Source: UBA1181 sp963648205
GTDB lineage: Bacteria; Bacteroidota; Bacteroidia; Bacteroidales; Paludibacteraceae
NCBI GenBank assembly: GCA_963648205.1
Contig: CAVJCT010000017.1
Location: forward strand, 7,250 to 71,249
Length of the DNA stretch: 64,000 bases
Direction of reading: 5' to 3'
The number at the start of each line of letters is the position of its first letter. Position 1 is the first letter of the stretch. A model generated the notes under the pieces. The model was given only the letters and a program-made list of their open reading frames with translations, was not told the origin of the DNA and did no database searches. A program made the position numbers and the translations under genes. Below, one piece after another: positions 25,433 through 34,953 of this stretch.

Positions 25433-26566
25433 ATGAGTTCTCTGAAGATCGGCTATGATGCCAAACGCGCCTTTTTCAACCGCCGTGGATTGGGCAATTA
25501 TAGCCGAGATACTATCCGTATTTTGTCCAACCTCGCTCCCGAGAATGAGTATTTCTTATATACTCCCAAAATCAAAGGGGCGATCAGTTTTCCTTATAAT
25601 AAAGAAAATTCTACGGTGATAACGCCTACCGGACTCTCTTCGGTGGGCTTTCTCTCTTCATTGTGGCGCACGAAAGGGATGTGCAAAAACATCGAAGCAG
25701 ACCAGTTGGACATCTACCACGGATTGAGCCACGAACTGCCCTACGGCATCGAGAAGACGAACGCACGCAGGGTGGTTACGATGCACGACCTTATCTTCCT
25801 GAAAAATCCTGAACTGTTCCCTTTTTTCGATAGATATTCTTTTAAAAAGAAATACACGCACGGTTGCCAAATCGCCGACTGCGTGATTGCCATTAGCGAG
25901 CAGACGAAAGCCGACCTCATCGAGTGCTTGGGCGAGAAGGAGGAGCGTATCGAGGTGGTCTACCAAGGTTGCAATCCTGTTTTCCAACACCCTGTCGATG
26001 AGGCTAAAATGCTGGAAGTCAAGCAGAATTTGCATTTGCCCGACCAGTTTATGCTGATTGTCTGCGCCATCGAACGTCGCAAAAACCACGAACTGATTCT
26101 GAAGGCGATGCGCGACCCTCGTGTCGACATTCCGTTGGTGGTCATTGGCCGCCCTTCCGAATATCAGAAATATTTGCAGGAGTTGATTGTCCAATACCAT
26201 TTGGAGAATAGGGTGATCTTCTTGAATGAGGTGGCAACGCGCGATTTGCCGATTTTCTACAAATTGGCAACGCTTTTCGTCTATCCATCCCTTTTCGAGG
26301 GCTTCGGAATCCCTATTTTGGAGGCTCTGACGATGAAAACGCCTGTCATCACATCCAAAGGCAGTTGCTTTGAGGAGACAGGGGGCGATGCAGCCCAATA
26401 TGTCTCTTCTGATAATGCTGAAGAATTGGCAGAGACGATTGTGCAAGTGCTTGGTAGTCAAGAACTTCAAGCCGAGATGATTCGGAAGGGAACAATCCAT
26501 GCAGAGAAATTTTCTGACAAGGCGATTGCCCAGAATTTGATGAATGTATATAAGAAATTAGTGTAG
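25433..26566 (+). CDS. Family 4-type glycosyltransferase
   Basis: A 377-residue GT-B glycosyltransferase. Residues about 1-190 form the acceptor domain, with DLIFLKNPELFPFFDR; the C-terminal donor-binding domain has FVYPSLFEGFGIPILEALTM with the nucleotide-sugar-contacting E...E pair (about residues 285-300). No signal peptide is seen. Donor and acceptor cannot be told; a cell-envelope glycan is likely. It lies 23 bp after tsaE and 22 bp before the helicase ATG, so is co-transcribed. Confidence 0.9.
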   Translation: MSSLKIGYDAKRAFFNRRGLGNYSRDTIRILSNLAPENEYFLYTPKIKGAISFPYNKENSTVITPTGLSSVGFLSSLWRTKGMCKNIEADQLDIYHGLSHELPYGIEKTNARRVVTMHDLIFLKNPELFPFFDRYSFKKKYTHGCQIADCVIAISEQTKADLIECLGEKEERIEVVYQGCNPVFQHPVDEAKMLEVKQNLHLPDQFMLIVCAIERRKNHELILKAMRDPRVDIPLVVIGRPSEYQKYLQELIVQYHLENRVIFLNEVATRDLPIFYKLATLFVYPSLFEGFGIPILEALTMKTPVITSKGSCFEETGGDAAQYVSSDNAEELAETIVQVLGSQELQAEMIRKGTIHAEKFSDKAIAQNLMNVYKKLV

Positions 26567-26588
26567 AATATTTTTGTACGATATAACG

Positions 26589-27908
26589 ATGAATGAACTG
26601 ATTAACAAGACTTTACAGACGATTGGAATTGCGAATCTGAACGAGATGCAGACGGCTTCTCTCAAAGCGAACGAGTCGGGCCGCGATGTCATACTGCTCT
26701 CGCCAACTGGTTCGGGTAAGACTTTGGCGTTTCTTTTGCCTCTTCTTCGTCAACTGAAAGCCGATGAGCAGGGTGTGCAGGCGATTGTGATTGCTCCTTC
26801 GCGTGAGTTGGCTTTGCAGATAGAGGAGGTGTTCAAGTCGTTTAAGTCAGACTTCCGTGTGGGTTGTTGTTATGGCGGACATTCATTCGAGCAGGAACGT
26901 CGTATGTTGCAAACGCCACCTTCACTTCTGATTGGTACTCCAGGTCGTTTACTTGATCATATTGATCAGGAATCATTTAAGACGGATGGTGTCCGTTTCC
27001 TCATTTTAGATGAGTTCGATAAGGCACTCGAGTTGGGATTCCAAGATGATATGGAGGATATTATCAAGGAATTGCCGAATGTCAAAAAGCGAATGTTGAC
27101 CTCTGCCACCAAGGCTGAAGAGATTCCATCTTTCGTGAAAATCCACAATCCGATGGTTCTGGATTATTTAGGTGAGAATGGTCAGGAGATTAAATTGACG
27201 CGTTATATCGTCCATTCACCTGAGAAAGACAAGTTGGAAACGCTCCTAAAGTTGGTTTCGCAGATAGGTAACGAACCGACACTCATCTTTGTTAACTACC
27301 GCGAGTCTGTCGATCGTGTGGCAGATTTCTTGCGCAAGAAAGGCGTGGATTGCAAATCTTTTCACGGTGGAATGGAGCAAGTGGATCGTGAAAAATCACT
27401 CTTTCAATTCAAAAGTGGCACATCTTATTTGATGGTTTCAACTGATTTGGCGTCACGCGGATTGGACATTTTGGATGTAAAGCATGTCGTTCACTATCAC
27501 CTCCCGGTCAACCAAGAAGCTTACACACATCGTAATGGTCGTACGGCAAGAATGTTCGCCGAAGGTAACGCTTATATCATCCTTCATGGTGAAGAAAAGT
27601 TGCCAGACTACTTAGATGAAGCTGACTTTCAAGACTTTGCACTTGCCAAAGAGGCTTTGCCATTGAAGCCTTCTAAATGGGTTTCTCTTTATATTGGTAA
27701 GGGTAAAAAGGATAAAATCAGCAAAGGCGATATTGCTGGATTCATGATGAAGAAGGGCCTTCTGACGAAGGAACAGGTGGGTCAAATCGAGGTGCAGGAC
27801 AACTGCGCATTCGTTTCCATCCCTCGCGCTGAGTTGAAAGAGGTGCTCGGCAGAATCAAAAATGAGAAGATCAAAGGTATCAAAACCATCTTCCAAGAGA
27901 GTAAATAG
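26589..27908 (+). CDS. DEAD-box RNA helicase
   Basis: A 439-residue DEAD/DEAH-box helicase (from ATG 26589; an in-frame TTG lies at 26574). Motifs seen in order: the Q motif NEMQTASL, motif I SPTGSGKT, motif Ia PSRELALQ, GTPGRLLDH, motif II as DEFD (in ILDEFDKALELG, replacing DEAD), motif III as TSAT, then VSTDLASRGLDI and HRNGRTARM. The DEFD form of motif II is common in Bacteroidetes DbpA-like helicases. A C-terminal basic domain of about 80 residues (YIGKGKKDKISKGDIAGFMM) matches the DbpA RNA-binding domain, which in E. coli recognises 23S rRNA hairpin 92. A role in ribosome assembly is likely. Confidence 0.92.
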   Translation: MNELINKTLQTIGIANLNEMQTASLKANESGRDVILLSPTGSGKTLAFLLPLLRQLKADEQGVQAIVIAPSRELALQIEEVFKSFKSDFRVGCCYGGHSFEQERRMLQTPPSLLIGTPGRLLDHIDQESFKTDGVRFLILDEFDKALELGFQDDMEDIIKELPNVKKRMLTSATKAEEIPSFVKIHNPMVLDYLGENGQEIKLTRYIVHSPEKDKLETLLKLVSQIGNEPTLIFVNYRESVDRVADFLRKKGVDCKSFHGGMEQVDREKSLFQFKSGTSYLMVSTDLASRGLDILDVKHVVHYHLPVNQEAYTHRNGRTARMFAEGNAYIILHGEEKLPDYLDEADFQDFALAKEALPLKPSKWVSLYIGKGKKDKISKGDIAGFMMKKGLLTKEQVGQIEVQDNCAFVSIPRAELKEVLGRIKNEKIKGIKTIFQESK

Positions 27909-27932
27909 GAAAATCGAAATAACGAATATACT

Positions 27933-28988
27933 ATGCAAAAAATACTGATTGACAATAAGATAGCCCCGATTGCTGAGGAGTTGAAGAAATTTTCTCATCA
28001 GTCGGTTTTCATTCTGACGGACACCAACACTCACCGCTTGTGTTTGCCTGAACTGTTGGCAGAATATACCATCGACCCATCTCACATTATTGAGATAAAG
28101 GCGGATGATGACAATAAAGACATTGAGGCGGTTTGTCATGTTTGGCAAGAACTAAGTGAGAAGGGTGCGACCAGAAAATCACTTCTAATCAACTTAGGTG
28201 GCGGTATGGTGACGGATCTGGGTGGATTCGCTGCGTCAACTTTCAAGCGTGGAATCGACTATGTGAATGTCCCAACGACACTTTTGGGTGCAGTGGATGC
28301 TGCTGTCGGTGGCAAAACGGGTTTCAATTTCAATCACTTGAAGAATGAAATTGGCGTGATCAATCCTGCTTTGAGCGTTTTAATCAACATCAGTTTCTTT
28401 AAACATTTGTCGCAAGACAATCTCTTCTCGGGCTTCGCTGAGATGATCAAGCATGGTCTGATTTCCAACGAAATGGTTTGGAAGCACATCTGCCAAACGG
28501 ATATGACCAACGTCAACTACGACACTTTCGGCGCACTCTTGGCAGAGTCTATCAACGTGAAAGAGGAGGTTGTGAAGATTGATCCGACTGAGAAGAATAT
28601 CCGTAAAGCGTTGAATTTCGGTCATACGATTGGCCACGCTTTTGAGAGTCACGCTATCGAGAGGGGCGAAACGAAACTCCACGGTTACGCAGTTGCTTGG
28701 GGTATGGTTGCAGAATTATACCTCTCTTATAAGAAGTGTGGTTTTCCGAAAGAGATTCTCACGCAAGCCATCACTTTGATCAAGGAGTTGTACGGTCCGT
28801 TTGCCATCTCTTGCAAGGAGTACGACCGCCTGTATGAACTGATGACGCACGACAAGAAGAATGACGTCGCAGGCACGATTCTCTTCACTTTGCTTTCGAA
28901 CATTGGTGAGGTGAAAATCAACACCGTTGTCGAGAAGAAGGAGATTTTTGAAGCGTTGGATTTCTATTGCGATACGATGGGAATCTAA
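27933..28988 (+). CDS. aroB: 3-dehydroquinate synthase
   Basis: AroB makes 3-dehydroquinate from DAHP, step two of the shikimate pathway, using NAD and a divalent metal. The 351-residue protein has NLGGGMVTDLGGFAASTFKR (NAD-binding, residues about 88-107), NVPTTLLGAVDAAVGGKTG, GFAEMIKHGLI and the metal-ligand segment NFGHTIGHAFE. Length is normal. It lies 24 bp after the helicase gene and 31 bp before aroA. Confidence 0.97.
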   Translation: MQKILIDNKIAPIAEELKKFSHQSVFILTDTNTHRLCLPELLAEYTIDPSHIIEIKADDDNKDIEAVCHVWQELSEKGATRKSLLINLGGGMVTDLGGFAASTFKRGIDYVNVPTTLLGAVDAAVGGKTGFNFNHLKNEIGVINPALSVLINISFFKHLSQDNLFSGFAEMIKHGLISNEMVWKHICQTDMTNVNYDTFGALLAESINVKEEVVKIDPTEKNIRKALNFGHTIGHAFESHAIERGETKLHGYAVAWGMVAELYLSYKKCGFPKEILTQAITLIKELYGPFAISCKEYDRLYELMTHDKKNDVAGTILFTLLSNIGEVKINTVVEKKEIFEALDFYCDTMGI

Positions 28989-29019
28989 TCAATGTCGAAT
29001 TAGGAATTAAGAGATAGGA

Positions 29020-30285
29020 ATGATTTATGATATAAAGCGTTGTGCGACAGTGCCTTCCGAGTTGACGGTCAGTCTGCCAGCCTCCAAAAGTATAAGCAAC
29101 CGTGCGTTGATACTCAATGCGTTAAGTCGCTCGGGCAAGGAGATTCACAACTTGGCAAAGTGCGACGACACCGATGTTTTGGTGGCAGCGTTGACTTCAA
29201 ACGGCACTCATTTTGATATTGGTGCAGCGGGAACGGCGATGCGCTTCCTGACGGCTTACCAATGTCTGCAACTCGGCGAGTGGACAATCACAGGTAGCGA
29301 GCGTATGAAACAACGCCCTATTCAGGTGTTGGTTGAGGCTCTCCGCCGTTTAGGCGCTACAATCGACTATGCCGGGGTAGAGGGCTTTCCTCCGCTGAAA
29401 ATCAAAGGCCACGCTATGGATGGTGGCGAGATTGAAATAGACGGTGGTGTGAGCAGTCAGTACATCTCCGCTTTGCTGATGATTGCGCCTTATCTGAAAA
29501 ATGGTCTAACGCTCCACTTGATGGGTGCGGTGATTTCTCGTCCCTACATCCTGATGACGCTTCAGTTGATGGCACAGTTTGGTGTTGAGGCTGAGTGGAA
29601 AGATGAGAACACGATTCAAATCAAACCGCAGGAATATAAGCCGATTGAATACACGGTGGAGTCGGACTGGTCTGCTTCTTCCTATTGGTACGAGATTGCC
29701 ACTTTCTTGCCGAAGAATGCCACTCGATTCACCTTGCCTCACCTCTACGAGCAGAGTTTGCAAGGAGACTCGCAGGTGCGCAAAATCTTCGAACCATTGG
29801 GCATCACCACCATTTTCACTGCCGATGGTGTTGTCTTGGAAAAAAACTCTGGACCTGTTTCTCATTACGAATACGATTTCTCTGGTCAGCCAGATTTGGC
29901 TCAAACCGTGGTGGCTACTTGTTGTGCAATAGGCACAACCTTCCGTTTCACAGGCTTGAAAACCTTGAAAATCAAAGAAACCGACCGCATTGCTGCGCTT
30001 ATCAATGAATGTCGTAAATTAGGCTACGTTCTCAAAGAAACTGGTGAAGGCGAACTCTCATGGGACGGCGAACGTGTCGCTCCCGATACTGTTCCTCTCA
30101 TCGCCACCTACAAAGATCACCGTATGGCAATGGCATTTGCGCCAATCGCTCTTCAACGAGAAGGTCAACTTCAAATAGATGACCCCGAAGTCGTTTCAAA
30201 GTCATATCCTGAGTATTGGAAGGCTGTGGAGAGGGTGATTGAGTGTAAAAGTATTTTAATAACCTTTCTGCCTGATAATCAGTAA
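29020..30285 (+). CDS. aroA: 3-phosphoshikimate 1-carboxyvinyltransferase (EPSP synthase)
   Basis: AroA joins shikimate-3-phosphate and PEP to form EPSP in aromatic amino acid synthesis. The 421-residue protein contains LPASKSISNRALILNALS near the start, DIGAAGTAMRFLTAYQ in place of the usual GNAGTxxR block, SSQYISALLMIAP, and LKIKETDRIAALINECRKLG and DHRMAMAFAP near the end. The final residues (SILITFLPDNQ) are a short lineage-specific extension. The gene closes the run that starts with rdgB; the inverted repeat at 30314-30368 follows it. Confidence 0.95.
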   Translation: MIYDIKRCATVPSELTVSLPASKSISNRALILNALSRSGKEIHNLAKCDDTDVLVAALTSNGTHFDIGAAGTAMRFLTAYQCLQLGEWTITGSERMKQRPIQVLVEALRRLGATIDYAGVEGFPPLKIKGHAMDGGEIEIDGGVSSQYISALLMIAPYLKNGLTLHLMGAVISRPYILMTLQLMAQFGVEAEWKDENTIQIKPQEYKPIEYTVESDWSASSYWYEIATFLPKNATRFTLPHLYEQSLQGDSQVRKIFEPLGITTIFTADGVVLEKNSGPVSHYEYDFSGQPDLAQTVVATCCAIGTTFRFTGLKTLKIKETDRIAALINECRKLGYVLKETGEGELSWDGERVAPDTVPLIATYKDHRMAMAFAPIALQREGQLQIDDPEVVSKSYPEYWKAVERVIECKSILITFLPDNQ

Positions 30286-30313
30286 GAAAACTAATTTTAT
30301 GTCCTGAAAATTT

Positions 30314-30368
30314 CCCGATAGCGTGAGGAAATCGCCCAAAAAACAGTAGATTTCCTCACCTTATCGGG
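30314..30368. repeat. 20-bp inverted repeat between aroA and an ATPase gene
   Basis: The arms 30314-30333 and 30349-30368 (CCCGATAGCGTGAGGAAATC and complement) pair with two mismatches around 15 bases containing AAAAAAC. The right arm is followed by ATTTTTC, so it may be the terminator of the aro transcript. It also ends 10 bp before the TACATTTG -7 box of the ATPase gene, covering the -33 region just as at 4807-4859. Confidence 0.75.
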
Positions 30369-30378
30369 ATTTTTCTGC

Positions 30379-30386
30379 TACATTTG
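30379..30386 (+). promoter_or_regulatory. -7 box for the ATPase gene at 30409
   Basis: TACATTTG is an exact TAnnTTTG, 22 bp before the ATG. The -33 position falls in the right arm of the inverted repeat. Confidence 0.5.
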
Positions 30387-30408
30387 CTCTATCAAAATCG
30401 GTTGGTTT

Positions 30409-31842
30409 ATGAGTGCAATCGTAGGAAGAAAAAGAGAGTTGGCTCAACTGAAAAGTCTTTTGGAGTCGGACAAGTCCGAGTTTGTCGCTGTTTATGGCAG
30501 GCGACGTGTCGGGAAGACTTTTCTGATAAGGGAGGCTTTCGATTACAAATTTACCTTTCAGCATACTGGCATACTCGACGCTCCAAAGTCGGAGCAAATC
30601 TCGGAGTTTATGCGCTCCCTCTACAAGGTCTATCCTGAAAAATGTAAACAACCTCGCACTTGGTTTGATGCGTTTCATCTTCTTGAGGATTATCTTGAAA
30701 GTTTAGGCGAGGGCAAAAAACTTCTTTTCATCGATGAGATGCCGTGGATGGATACACCTCGCTCTAATTTCATCAAGGCTTTGGACCATTTCTGGAATGG
30801 CTGGGCTACCATGCGCAAAGACATTGTGCTGATAATCTGCGGTAGTGCTACTTCGTGGATAATAGACAACGTCATCAACAACTACGGGGGCTTGCACAAC
30901 CGACTTACAGGGCAGATTTACCTTCGTCCGTTCAACTTGAACGAGTGCGAGGAGTTCTGCAAAAACGCTAACCTTGAATATACTCGCAGGCAGATCCTTG
31001 AGGCTTATATGGCTGTCGGGGGTGTCCCTTTCTATTGGACAAGCTTAAAACGTGGGCAGAGCATCGCTCAGAATTTCGATAGAATGTTCTTTTCGGCAAA
31101 GGGAGAACTCACCTCTGAATTTGACGCTTTGTACAGGTCGCTTTTCCGAAATCCAACGCCTCATCTGAAAATCATCACCGCTCTTGCGAAGAAGAAAATC
31201 GGACTCACTCGCGAAGAGGTGCTGAAAGCCACGGAATTGGCAGACAATAGCACTTTCATCGATGCGATTAAAGAGTTAATCCAGTGCGATTTCATCCGAA
31301 AATATTCTTGCTTCGGGAAGTCCTCAAAAGATGCTTTGTATCAATTGACGGACAACTACACGCTGTTCTATTTCAAGTTTATCAAGGAGAACACAGCCGA
31401 AGATACGAATTTCTGGAGTGCCAACTACAACACTTCGGTTCATAATACCTGGGCGGGTCTCTCTTTCGAGATGGTCTGCCTCCAACATATTGAGCAGCTT
31501 AAAAGGGCATTGGGCATCTCGGGCGTTGTCAGCCACGCCTATTCGTGGACACACAAGGCGACGAATCCTGACGACAGTGGTGCTCAGATTGATTTGCTGA
31601 TTGATAGGAATGACTATGTCATTAATCTTTGCGAAATGAAATATTCTATTGCGCCCTACACAATCGACGACCGTGAAATGGCTCTTCTCCAGAATCGTAA
31701 AAGTACTTTCTTGCGTGAAACTGCTACTCGAAAGTCCGTCCTTCTGACAATGATCACCACCTACGGACTTACCCCTGGTGGCAATTCCTACGATATTAGC
31801 AGTTCTATCACGATGGACGATTTATTTGCACCGAGTCTCTAA
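30409..31842 (+). CDS. Archaeal-type ATPase with DUF234-like C-terminus (second copy)
   Basis: A 477-residue protein of the same family as the gene at 4913. The P-loop GRRRVGKTF is at residues 30-38 and LLFIDEMPWMDTPRSNF follows. CGSATSWIIDNVINNYGGLH is nearly identical to the matching part of the first copy. The C-terminal D...ExK pattern is QIDLLIDRNDYVINLCEMK. A related order of blocks and about half identical residues by eye indicate paralogues, not a fresh duplication. It is monocistronic, with its own promoter box and a palindrome upstream, and is convergent with tonB. Biochemical role unknown. Confidence 0.87.
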   Translation: MSAIVGRKRELAQLKSLLESDKSEFVAVYGRRRVGKTFLIREAFDYKFTFQHTGILDAPKSEQISEFMRSLYKVYPEKCKQPRTWFDAFHLLEDYLESLGEGKKLLFIDEMPWMDTPRSNFIKALDHFWNGWATMRKDIVLIICGSATSWIIDNVINNYGGLHNRLTGQIYLRPFNLNECEEFCKNANLEYTRRQILEAYMAVGGVPFYWTSLKRGQSIAQNFDRMFFSAKGELTSEFDALYRSLFRNPTPHLKIITALAKKKIGLTREEVLKATELADNSTFIDAIKELIQCDFIRKYSCFGKSSKDALYQLTDNYTLFYFKFIKENTAEDTNFWSANYNTSVHNTWAGLSFEMVCLQHIEQLKRALGISGVVSHAYSWTHKATNPDDSGAQIDLLIDRNDYVINLCEMKYSIAPYTIDDREMALLQNRKSTFLRETATRKSVLLTMITTYGLTPGGNSYDISSSITMDDLFAPSL

Positions 31843-31876
31843 TAGGAGAGAGTCGAGATTGTTCCCACCACTGCAC

Positions 31877-31908
31877 AAAAAAAGGCGATGCTCAGCACCG
31901 CCTTTTCT
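31877..31908. terminator. Bidirectional terminator between ATPase and tonB genes
   Basis: AAAGGCGATGC (31881-31891) pairs with GCACCGCCTTT (31895-31905) with one mismatch, flanked by an A-run on the left and T-rich sequence on the right, in the 81-bp gap between convergent genes. Confidence 0.75.
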
Positions 31909-31923
31909 TATATTCGTTCTTGA

Positions 31924-32619
31924 TTATTTGAACTTGAACAATACTGGTAAGGTAAAGCGTGAACGACAAGTCTTACCACGTTGCTCTGCTGGTACCCACT
32001 TAGGCATCTTCTTTACAACACGTACTGCCTCTTGGTCGAGCACTGGGTCAACTCCACGAGCTACTCTTACGTCTTGGATTGATCCATCCTTGTTAACGAC
32101 GAACTCAACGAACACACGTCCTTGAATGTTGTTGTCGATGGCAACCTGTGGATAAACCAACTCCTTCTTCAAGTACTCCATCAACTTGGCAGGTCCACCA
32201 GGGAATCCGGCTTGCTTCTCTACAATCGTAAAGATCTCTTCCTCTGCCTCTTCTTCTTCCTCCTCGATTACAGTGTTCTGAATCTCAACGGCCTTGTTGT
32301 CATCCTCTGCATTGTCAATCTTGATCTCTGACTCAACCACTTTGTCATCGTCTACGACCTTCAACACCTCTTGCGCTACCTGTGCTGGTGGCGGTGTTTG
32401 TGGTTGCACCTGCTGTGGTTGCTCTTGCTGAGTCTGAGGAATAATTTCCTCTTCACCTTCATTTATGAATTCATCTTGGAATCCTTCGTGAACCGTAACC
32501 TCTGTATTGGTCCACTCAAAACAAATATAGGTGAACCCTAATGCTAAAACGAGACCCATCAAAACAAACATCGAACGTTTGTTCTCTAAGTCCGCTTTGG
32601 GGGATTTCTTTATTTCCAT
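31924..32619 (-). CDS. tonB: TonB-family energy transducer
   Basis: A 231-residue inner-membrane-anchored protein that passes proton-motive force to outer-membrane receptors. A short cytoplasmic start precedes one membrane span (SMFVLMGLVLALGFTYICFE, about residues 16-35), then a Pro/Gln-rich and Glu-rich periplasmic spacer (QQVQPQTPPPAQ; EEEEEEAEEE), and the TonB C-terminal domain (VYPQVAIDNNIQGRVFVEFV ... VRVVKKMPKWVPAEQRGK). No ExbB/ExbD genes are adjacent. A TACATTTG box at 32713-32720 on the minus strand is the probable promoter. Confidence 0.92.
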   Translation of the reverse strand: MEIKKSPKADLENKRSMFVLMGLVLALGFTYICFEWTNTEVTVHEGFQDEFINEGEEEIIPQTQQEQPQQVQPQTPPPAQVAQEVLKVVDDDKVVESEIKIDNAEDDNKAVEIQNTVIEEEEEEAEEEIFTIVEKQAGFPGGPAKLMEYLKKELVYPQVAIDNNIQGRVFVEFVVNKDGSIQDVRVARGVDPVLDQEAVRVVKKMPKWVPAEQRGKTCRSRFTLPVLFKFK

Positions 32620-32778
32620 CCTTTTATTTTTTATTATGGTTATACATTCAAATTATTCTATGCCGTCGTCCTCTTCTTTTCTCGTAATCAAGGAAAGAAA
32701 ATTTCGTGCTTACAAATGTAGTATAAAATTTTGCAAGTTATCTATTTACTCAAGTCAAACTTTAAAAAATTTTTAACC

Positions 32779-33936
32779 TTACTCTTTTATATTACTTTGT
32801 GAAAATGCTCGCCATTTTTCTATCAACATCCTGAAATCGTCTGGCCATTCGGAATCGAAATACATCTCCTCGCCTGTCCGTGGATGAACAAACCCTAAGG
32901 TCTTGGCATGCAGGGCTTGGCGTGGGCAGACTGCAAAACAGTTTTTGATGAACTGCTTGTATCTCGCCGTCGTCGTTCCCCTCAATGTCTCAAACCCTCC
33001 ATAGCGTTCGTCGGCAAAAAGGGTATGCCCAATATATTTCATGTGAACGCGTATCTGGTGGGTTCGCCCTGTTTCCAATCTGCACTGCACTAAAGTGGCG
33101 TAACCGTAGCGTTCCAACACTTTATAGTGGGTTACCGCATGCTTGGCGTTGGGATTCTCTCCTTCTGGGAAGACGGTGAAGAGCAATCGATCTTTCGGGT
33201 CTCTGCCCAAATCGCCTGTAATCGTGCCTTCGTCTTCGGCAATGTTTCCCCAGACAAGGGCATTGTAGAGTCGCTTGGTCGTCTTGTTGAAAAACTGTCG
33301 TCCCAAGTTCGTTTTCGCATCCTCGTTCTTGGCAATGACGAGCAAGCCAGACGTGTCTTTGTCAATTCGATGAACAAGCCCTAAACGGGGGTCATTGGCA
33401 TCGAAATTCGGGTCATCTTTAAGATGCCACGCTAATGCATTCAACAACGTCCCATCGAAATTTCCAAATCCTGGGTGTACTACCATACCGGGCTGCTTAT
33501 TCACAAGAATCACGTCTTCATCTTCATAGACAATGTTCAACGGGATGTCCTGTGGAATAATCTCATACTCCGATGGAGGATAAGAGAGCATTATCTGAAT
33601 GAGGTCGAACGGTTTTACTCGGTAGTTCGACTTCACCGCTTTGCCGTTGACAAGTATGCAGTTGGCATCCGCCGCCTCTTGTATGCGGTTGCGCGAAATC
33701 CCCGCCATACAATTCACCAAATACTTGTCTATGCGCACTAAAGAGTGTCCTTTCTCTACAACAAAACGGAAATGCTCGTGATATTGTTCTCCTGCTTCTT
33801 CGTCCTCTTCTTGTGGCTCTTCCTCCTCAAACTCTTCGTAGTCCGAATCGTCTGAGAGTAAAGGCACTCCCGACTCAAAGTCGCCCAATTGTGGAAAATC
33901 TATGTCGTTGTTGTCATCGATAGTACTTCGTATCAT
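32779..33936 (-). CDS. RluD-like 23S rRNA pseudouridine synthase
   Basis: A 385-residue RluA/RluD-family enzyme converting uridines in 23S rRNA. An acidic N-terminal extension (about residues 25-48, rich in Asp/Glu) precedes an S4 RNA-binding domain (VRIDKYLVNCMAGISRNRIQ) and the catalytic domain with HRIDKDTSGLLVIAKN, where the Asp is the conserved nucleophile, and GRTHQIRVHMKYIGHTLFAD. It is downstream of the PASTA gene with a 51-bp gap, an arrangement I know as common in Bacteroidetes. Confidence 0.93.
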   Translation of the reverse strand: MIRSTIDDNNDIDFPQLGDFESGVPLLSDDSDYEEFEEEEPQEEDEEAGEQYHEHFRFVVEKGHSLVRIDKYLVNCMAGISRNRIQEAADANCILVNGKAVKSNYRVKPFDLIQIMLSYPPSEYEIIPQDIPLNIVYEDEDVILVNKQPGMVVHPGFGNFDGTLLNALAWHLKDDPNFDANDPRLGLVHRIDKDTSGLLVIAKNEDAKTNLGRQFFNKTTKRLYNALVWGNIAEDEGTITGDLGRDPKDRLLFTVFPEGENPNAKHAVTHYKVLERYGYATLVQCRLETGRTHQIRVHMKYIGHTLFADERYGGFETLRGTTTARYKQFIKNCFAVCPRQALHAKTLGFVHPRTGEEMYFDSEWPDDFRMLIEKWRAFSQSNIKE

Positions 33937-33987
33937 AGTTCAAAAACGGCAATAATAAATTATTATTTTGTTTATACTTTATCTTTT

Positions 33988-34830
33988 TTAGTCTGTTGGC
34001 GTTGCTGTTTCGCTGTCTGTCTCTGATTCGCTGAAAATCTCCTCTGGCTCTTCCAAAGCATTTGGATTCTTGGTCAGATAGATGGAAACAGAGGTTCCGT
34101 AGTTGATGACGGTTCCCGTGATTGGGGTTTGCTTATAGACGAAATAGTTGCTTTTGTCTTTTTCGTCTTTCGGCTCAACGTCGAAGAACACCTCTCCAAT
34201 GTTCAAGAAGACATCGTGGGCTTTGCTGATGGCTTGATCGACGGTCAAACCACGGAAACTTGGTGCTGGCAATCCTTCGTTCGTATCGCCGCGACCTACA
34301 TGCAAAATGACGGACGATCCCTCTGGAATACGAAATCCTGGAGGCAAAATCTTACCGTTATACTTGGCATCCAACACCAAATCTTTGTACTCTGAAGGCA
34401 CATAGACGATACTGTCGACTTTCAAACCTACTGATTTGATCATCGCTTCTGCTTGGCGGAGCGAAATCTCTCTCACATCTGGAAACACAATCCTACGAAT
34501 CGTATTGGAGTTGGTGATGAGGTATATCGTTCGACCCTCTTTCACCTTCGAGCCAGCGGCTGGAATCTGCTCTACTACGACACCCAATTTGCGTCCCTTC
34601 ATGAAAATGGAATCCACCACCTCGCATTTCATCTTGTTCTCCTTGAAGATGGCTGCGGCTTCCGACTCGGTGAGGTCGCTCACATCGGGTACAACCAACT
34701 CGACACCGTGGTTGGTGTAGGAGTCCAACCAGTTGAATGTGCCGATATACAGCCCTGCAAGAATGACTATCAACGCCACGAAGCTGATAGTGTATGGGTT
34801 CAAAAACAATTTTTTCGCATTAAATTCCAT
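33988..34830 (-). CDS. Membrane-anchored PASTA-domain protein
   Basis: A 280-residue protein with one N-terminal membrane span (about residues 15-35) and three extracytoplasmic PASTA domains: VVPDVSDLTESEAAAIFKEN (from about 47), VFPDVREISLRQAEAMIKSV (from about 114), and PSFRGLTVDQAISKAHD (from about 190). No kinase domain is attached, unlike Gram-positive PASTA kinases. PASTA domains bind peptidoglycan-type ligands or enzymes, so an envelope-sensing role is possible. A TACCTTTG box (34882-34889, minus strand) lies 52 bp before the ATG. The C-terminus is acidic and low in complexity. Confidence 0.9.
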   Translation of the reverse strand: MEFNAKKLFLNPYTISFVALIVILAGLYIGTFNWLDSYTNHGVELVVPDVSDLTESEAAAIFKENKMKCEVVDSIFMKGRKLGVVVEQIPAAGSKVKEGRTIYLITNSNTIRRIVFPDVREISLRQAEAMIKSVGLKVDSIVYVPSEYKDLVLDAKYNGKILPPGFRIPEGSSVILHVGRGDTNEGLPAPSFRGLTVDQAISKAHDVFLNIGEVFFDVEPKDEKDKSNYFVYKQTPITGTVINYGTSVSIYLTKNPNALEEPEEIFSESETDSETATPTD

Positions 34831-34901
34831 AGTGTTGCGATTTGTCTTTTTGTTGTTTTTACATATATAATTGTATTCCTACAAAGGTAAGAAAAATATA
34901 C

Positions 34902-34930
34902 AAAAAAAGGCGTGCTATTTTTAGCACGCC
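34902..34930 (-). terminator. rpmH terminator
   Basis: GGCGTGCTA (34909-34917) pairs exactly with TAGCACGCC (34922-34930); on the minus strand the hairpin runs into seven T. It lies directly after the rpmH stop at 34954. Confidence 0.88.
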
Positions 34931-34953
34931 ATGTTTTTTTAGCAACAAGTATA

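Noticed and set aside
25658..26500. 280-codon minus-strand frame opposite the glycosyltransferase
   Set aside because: It is a shadow frame; the plus-strand product has full GT-B motifs.
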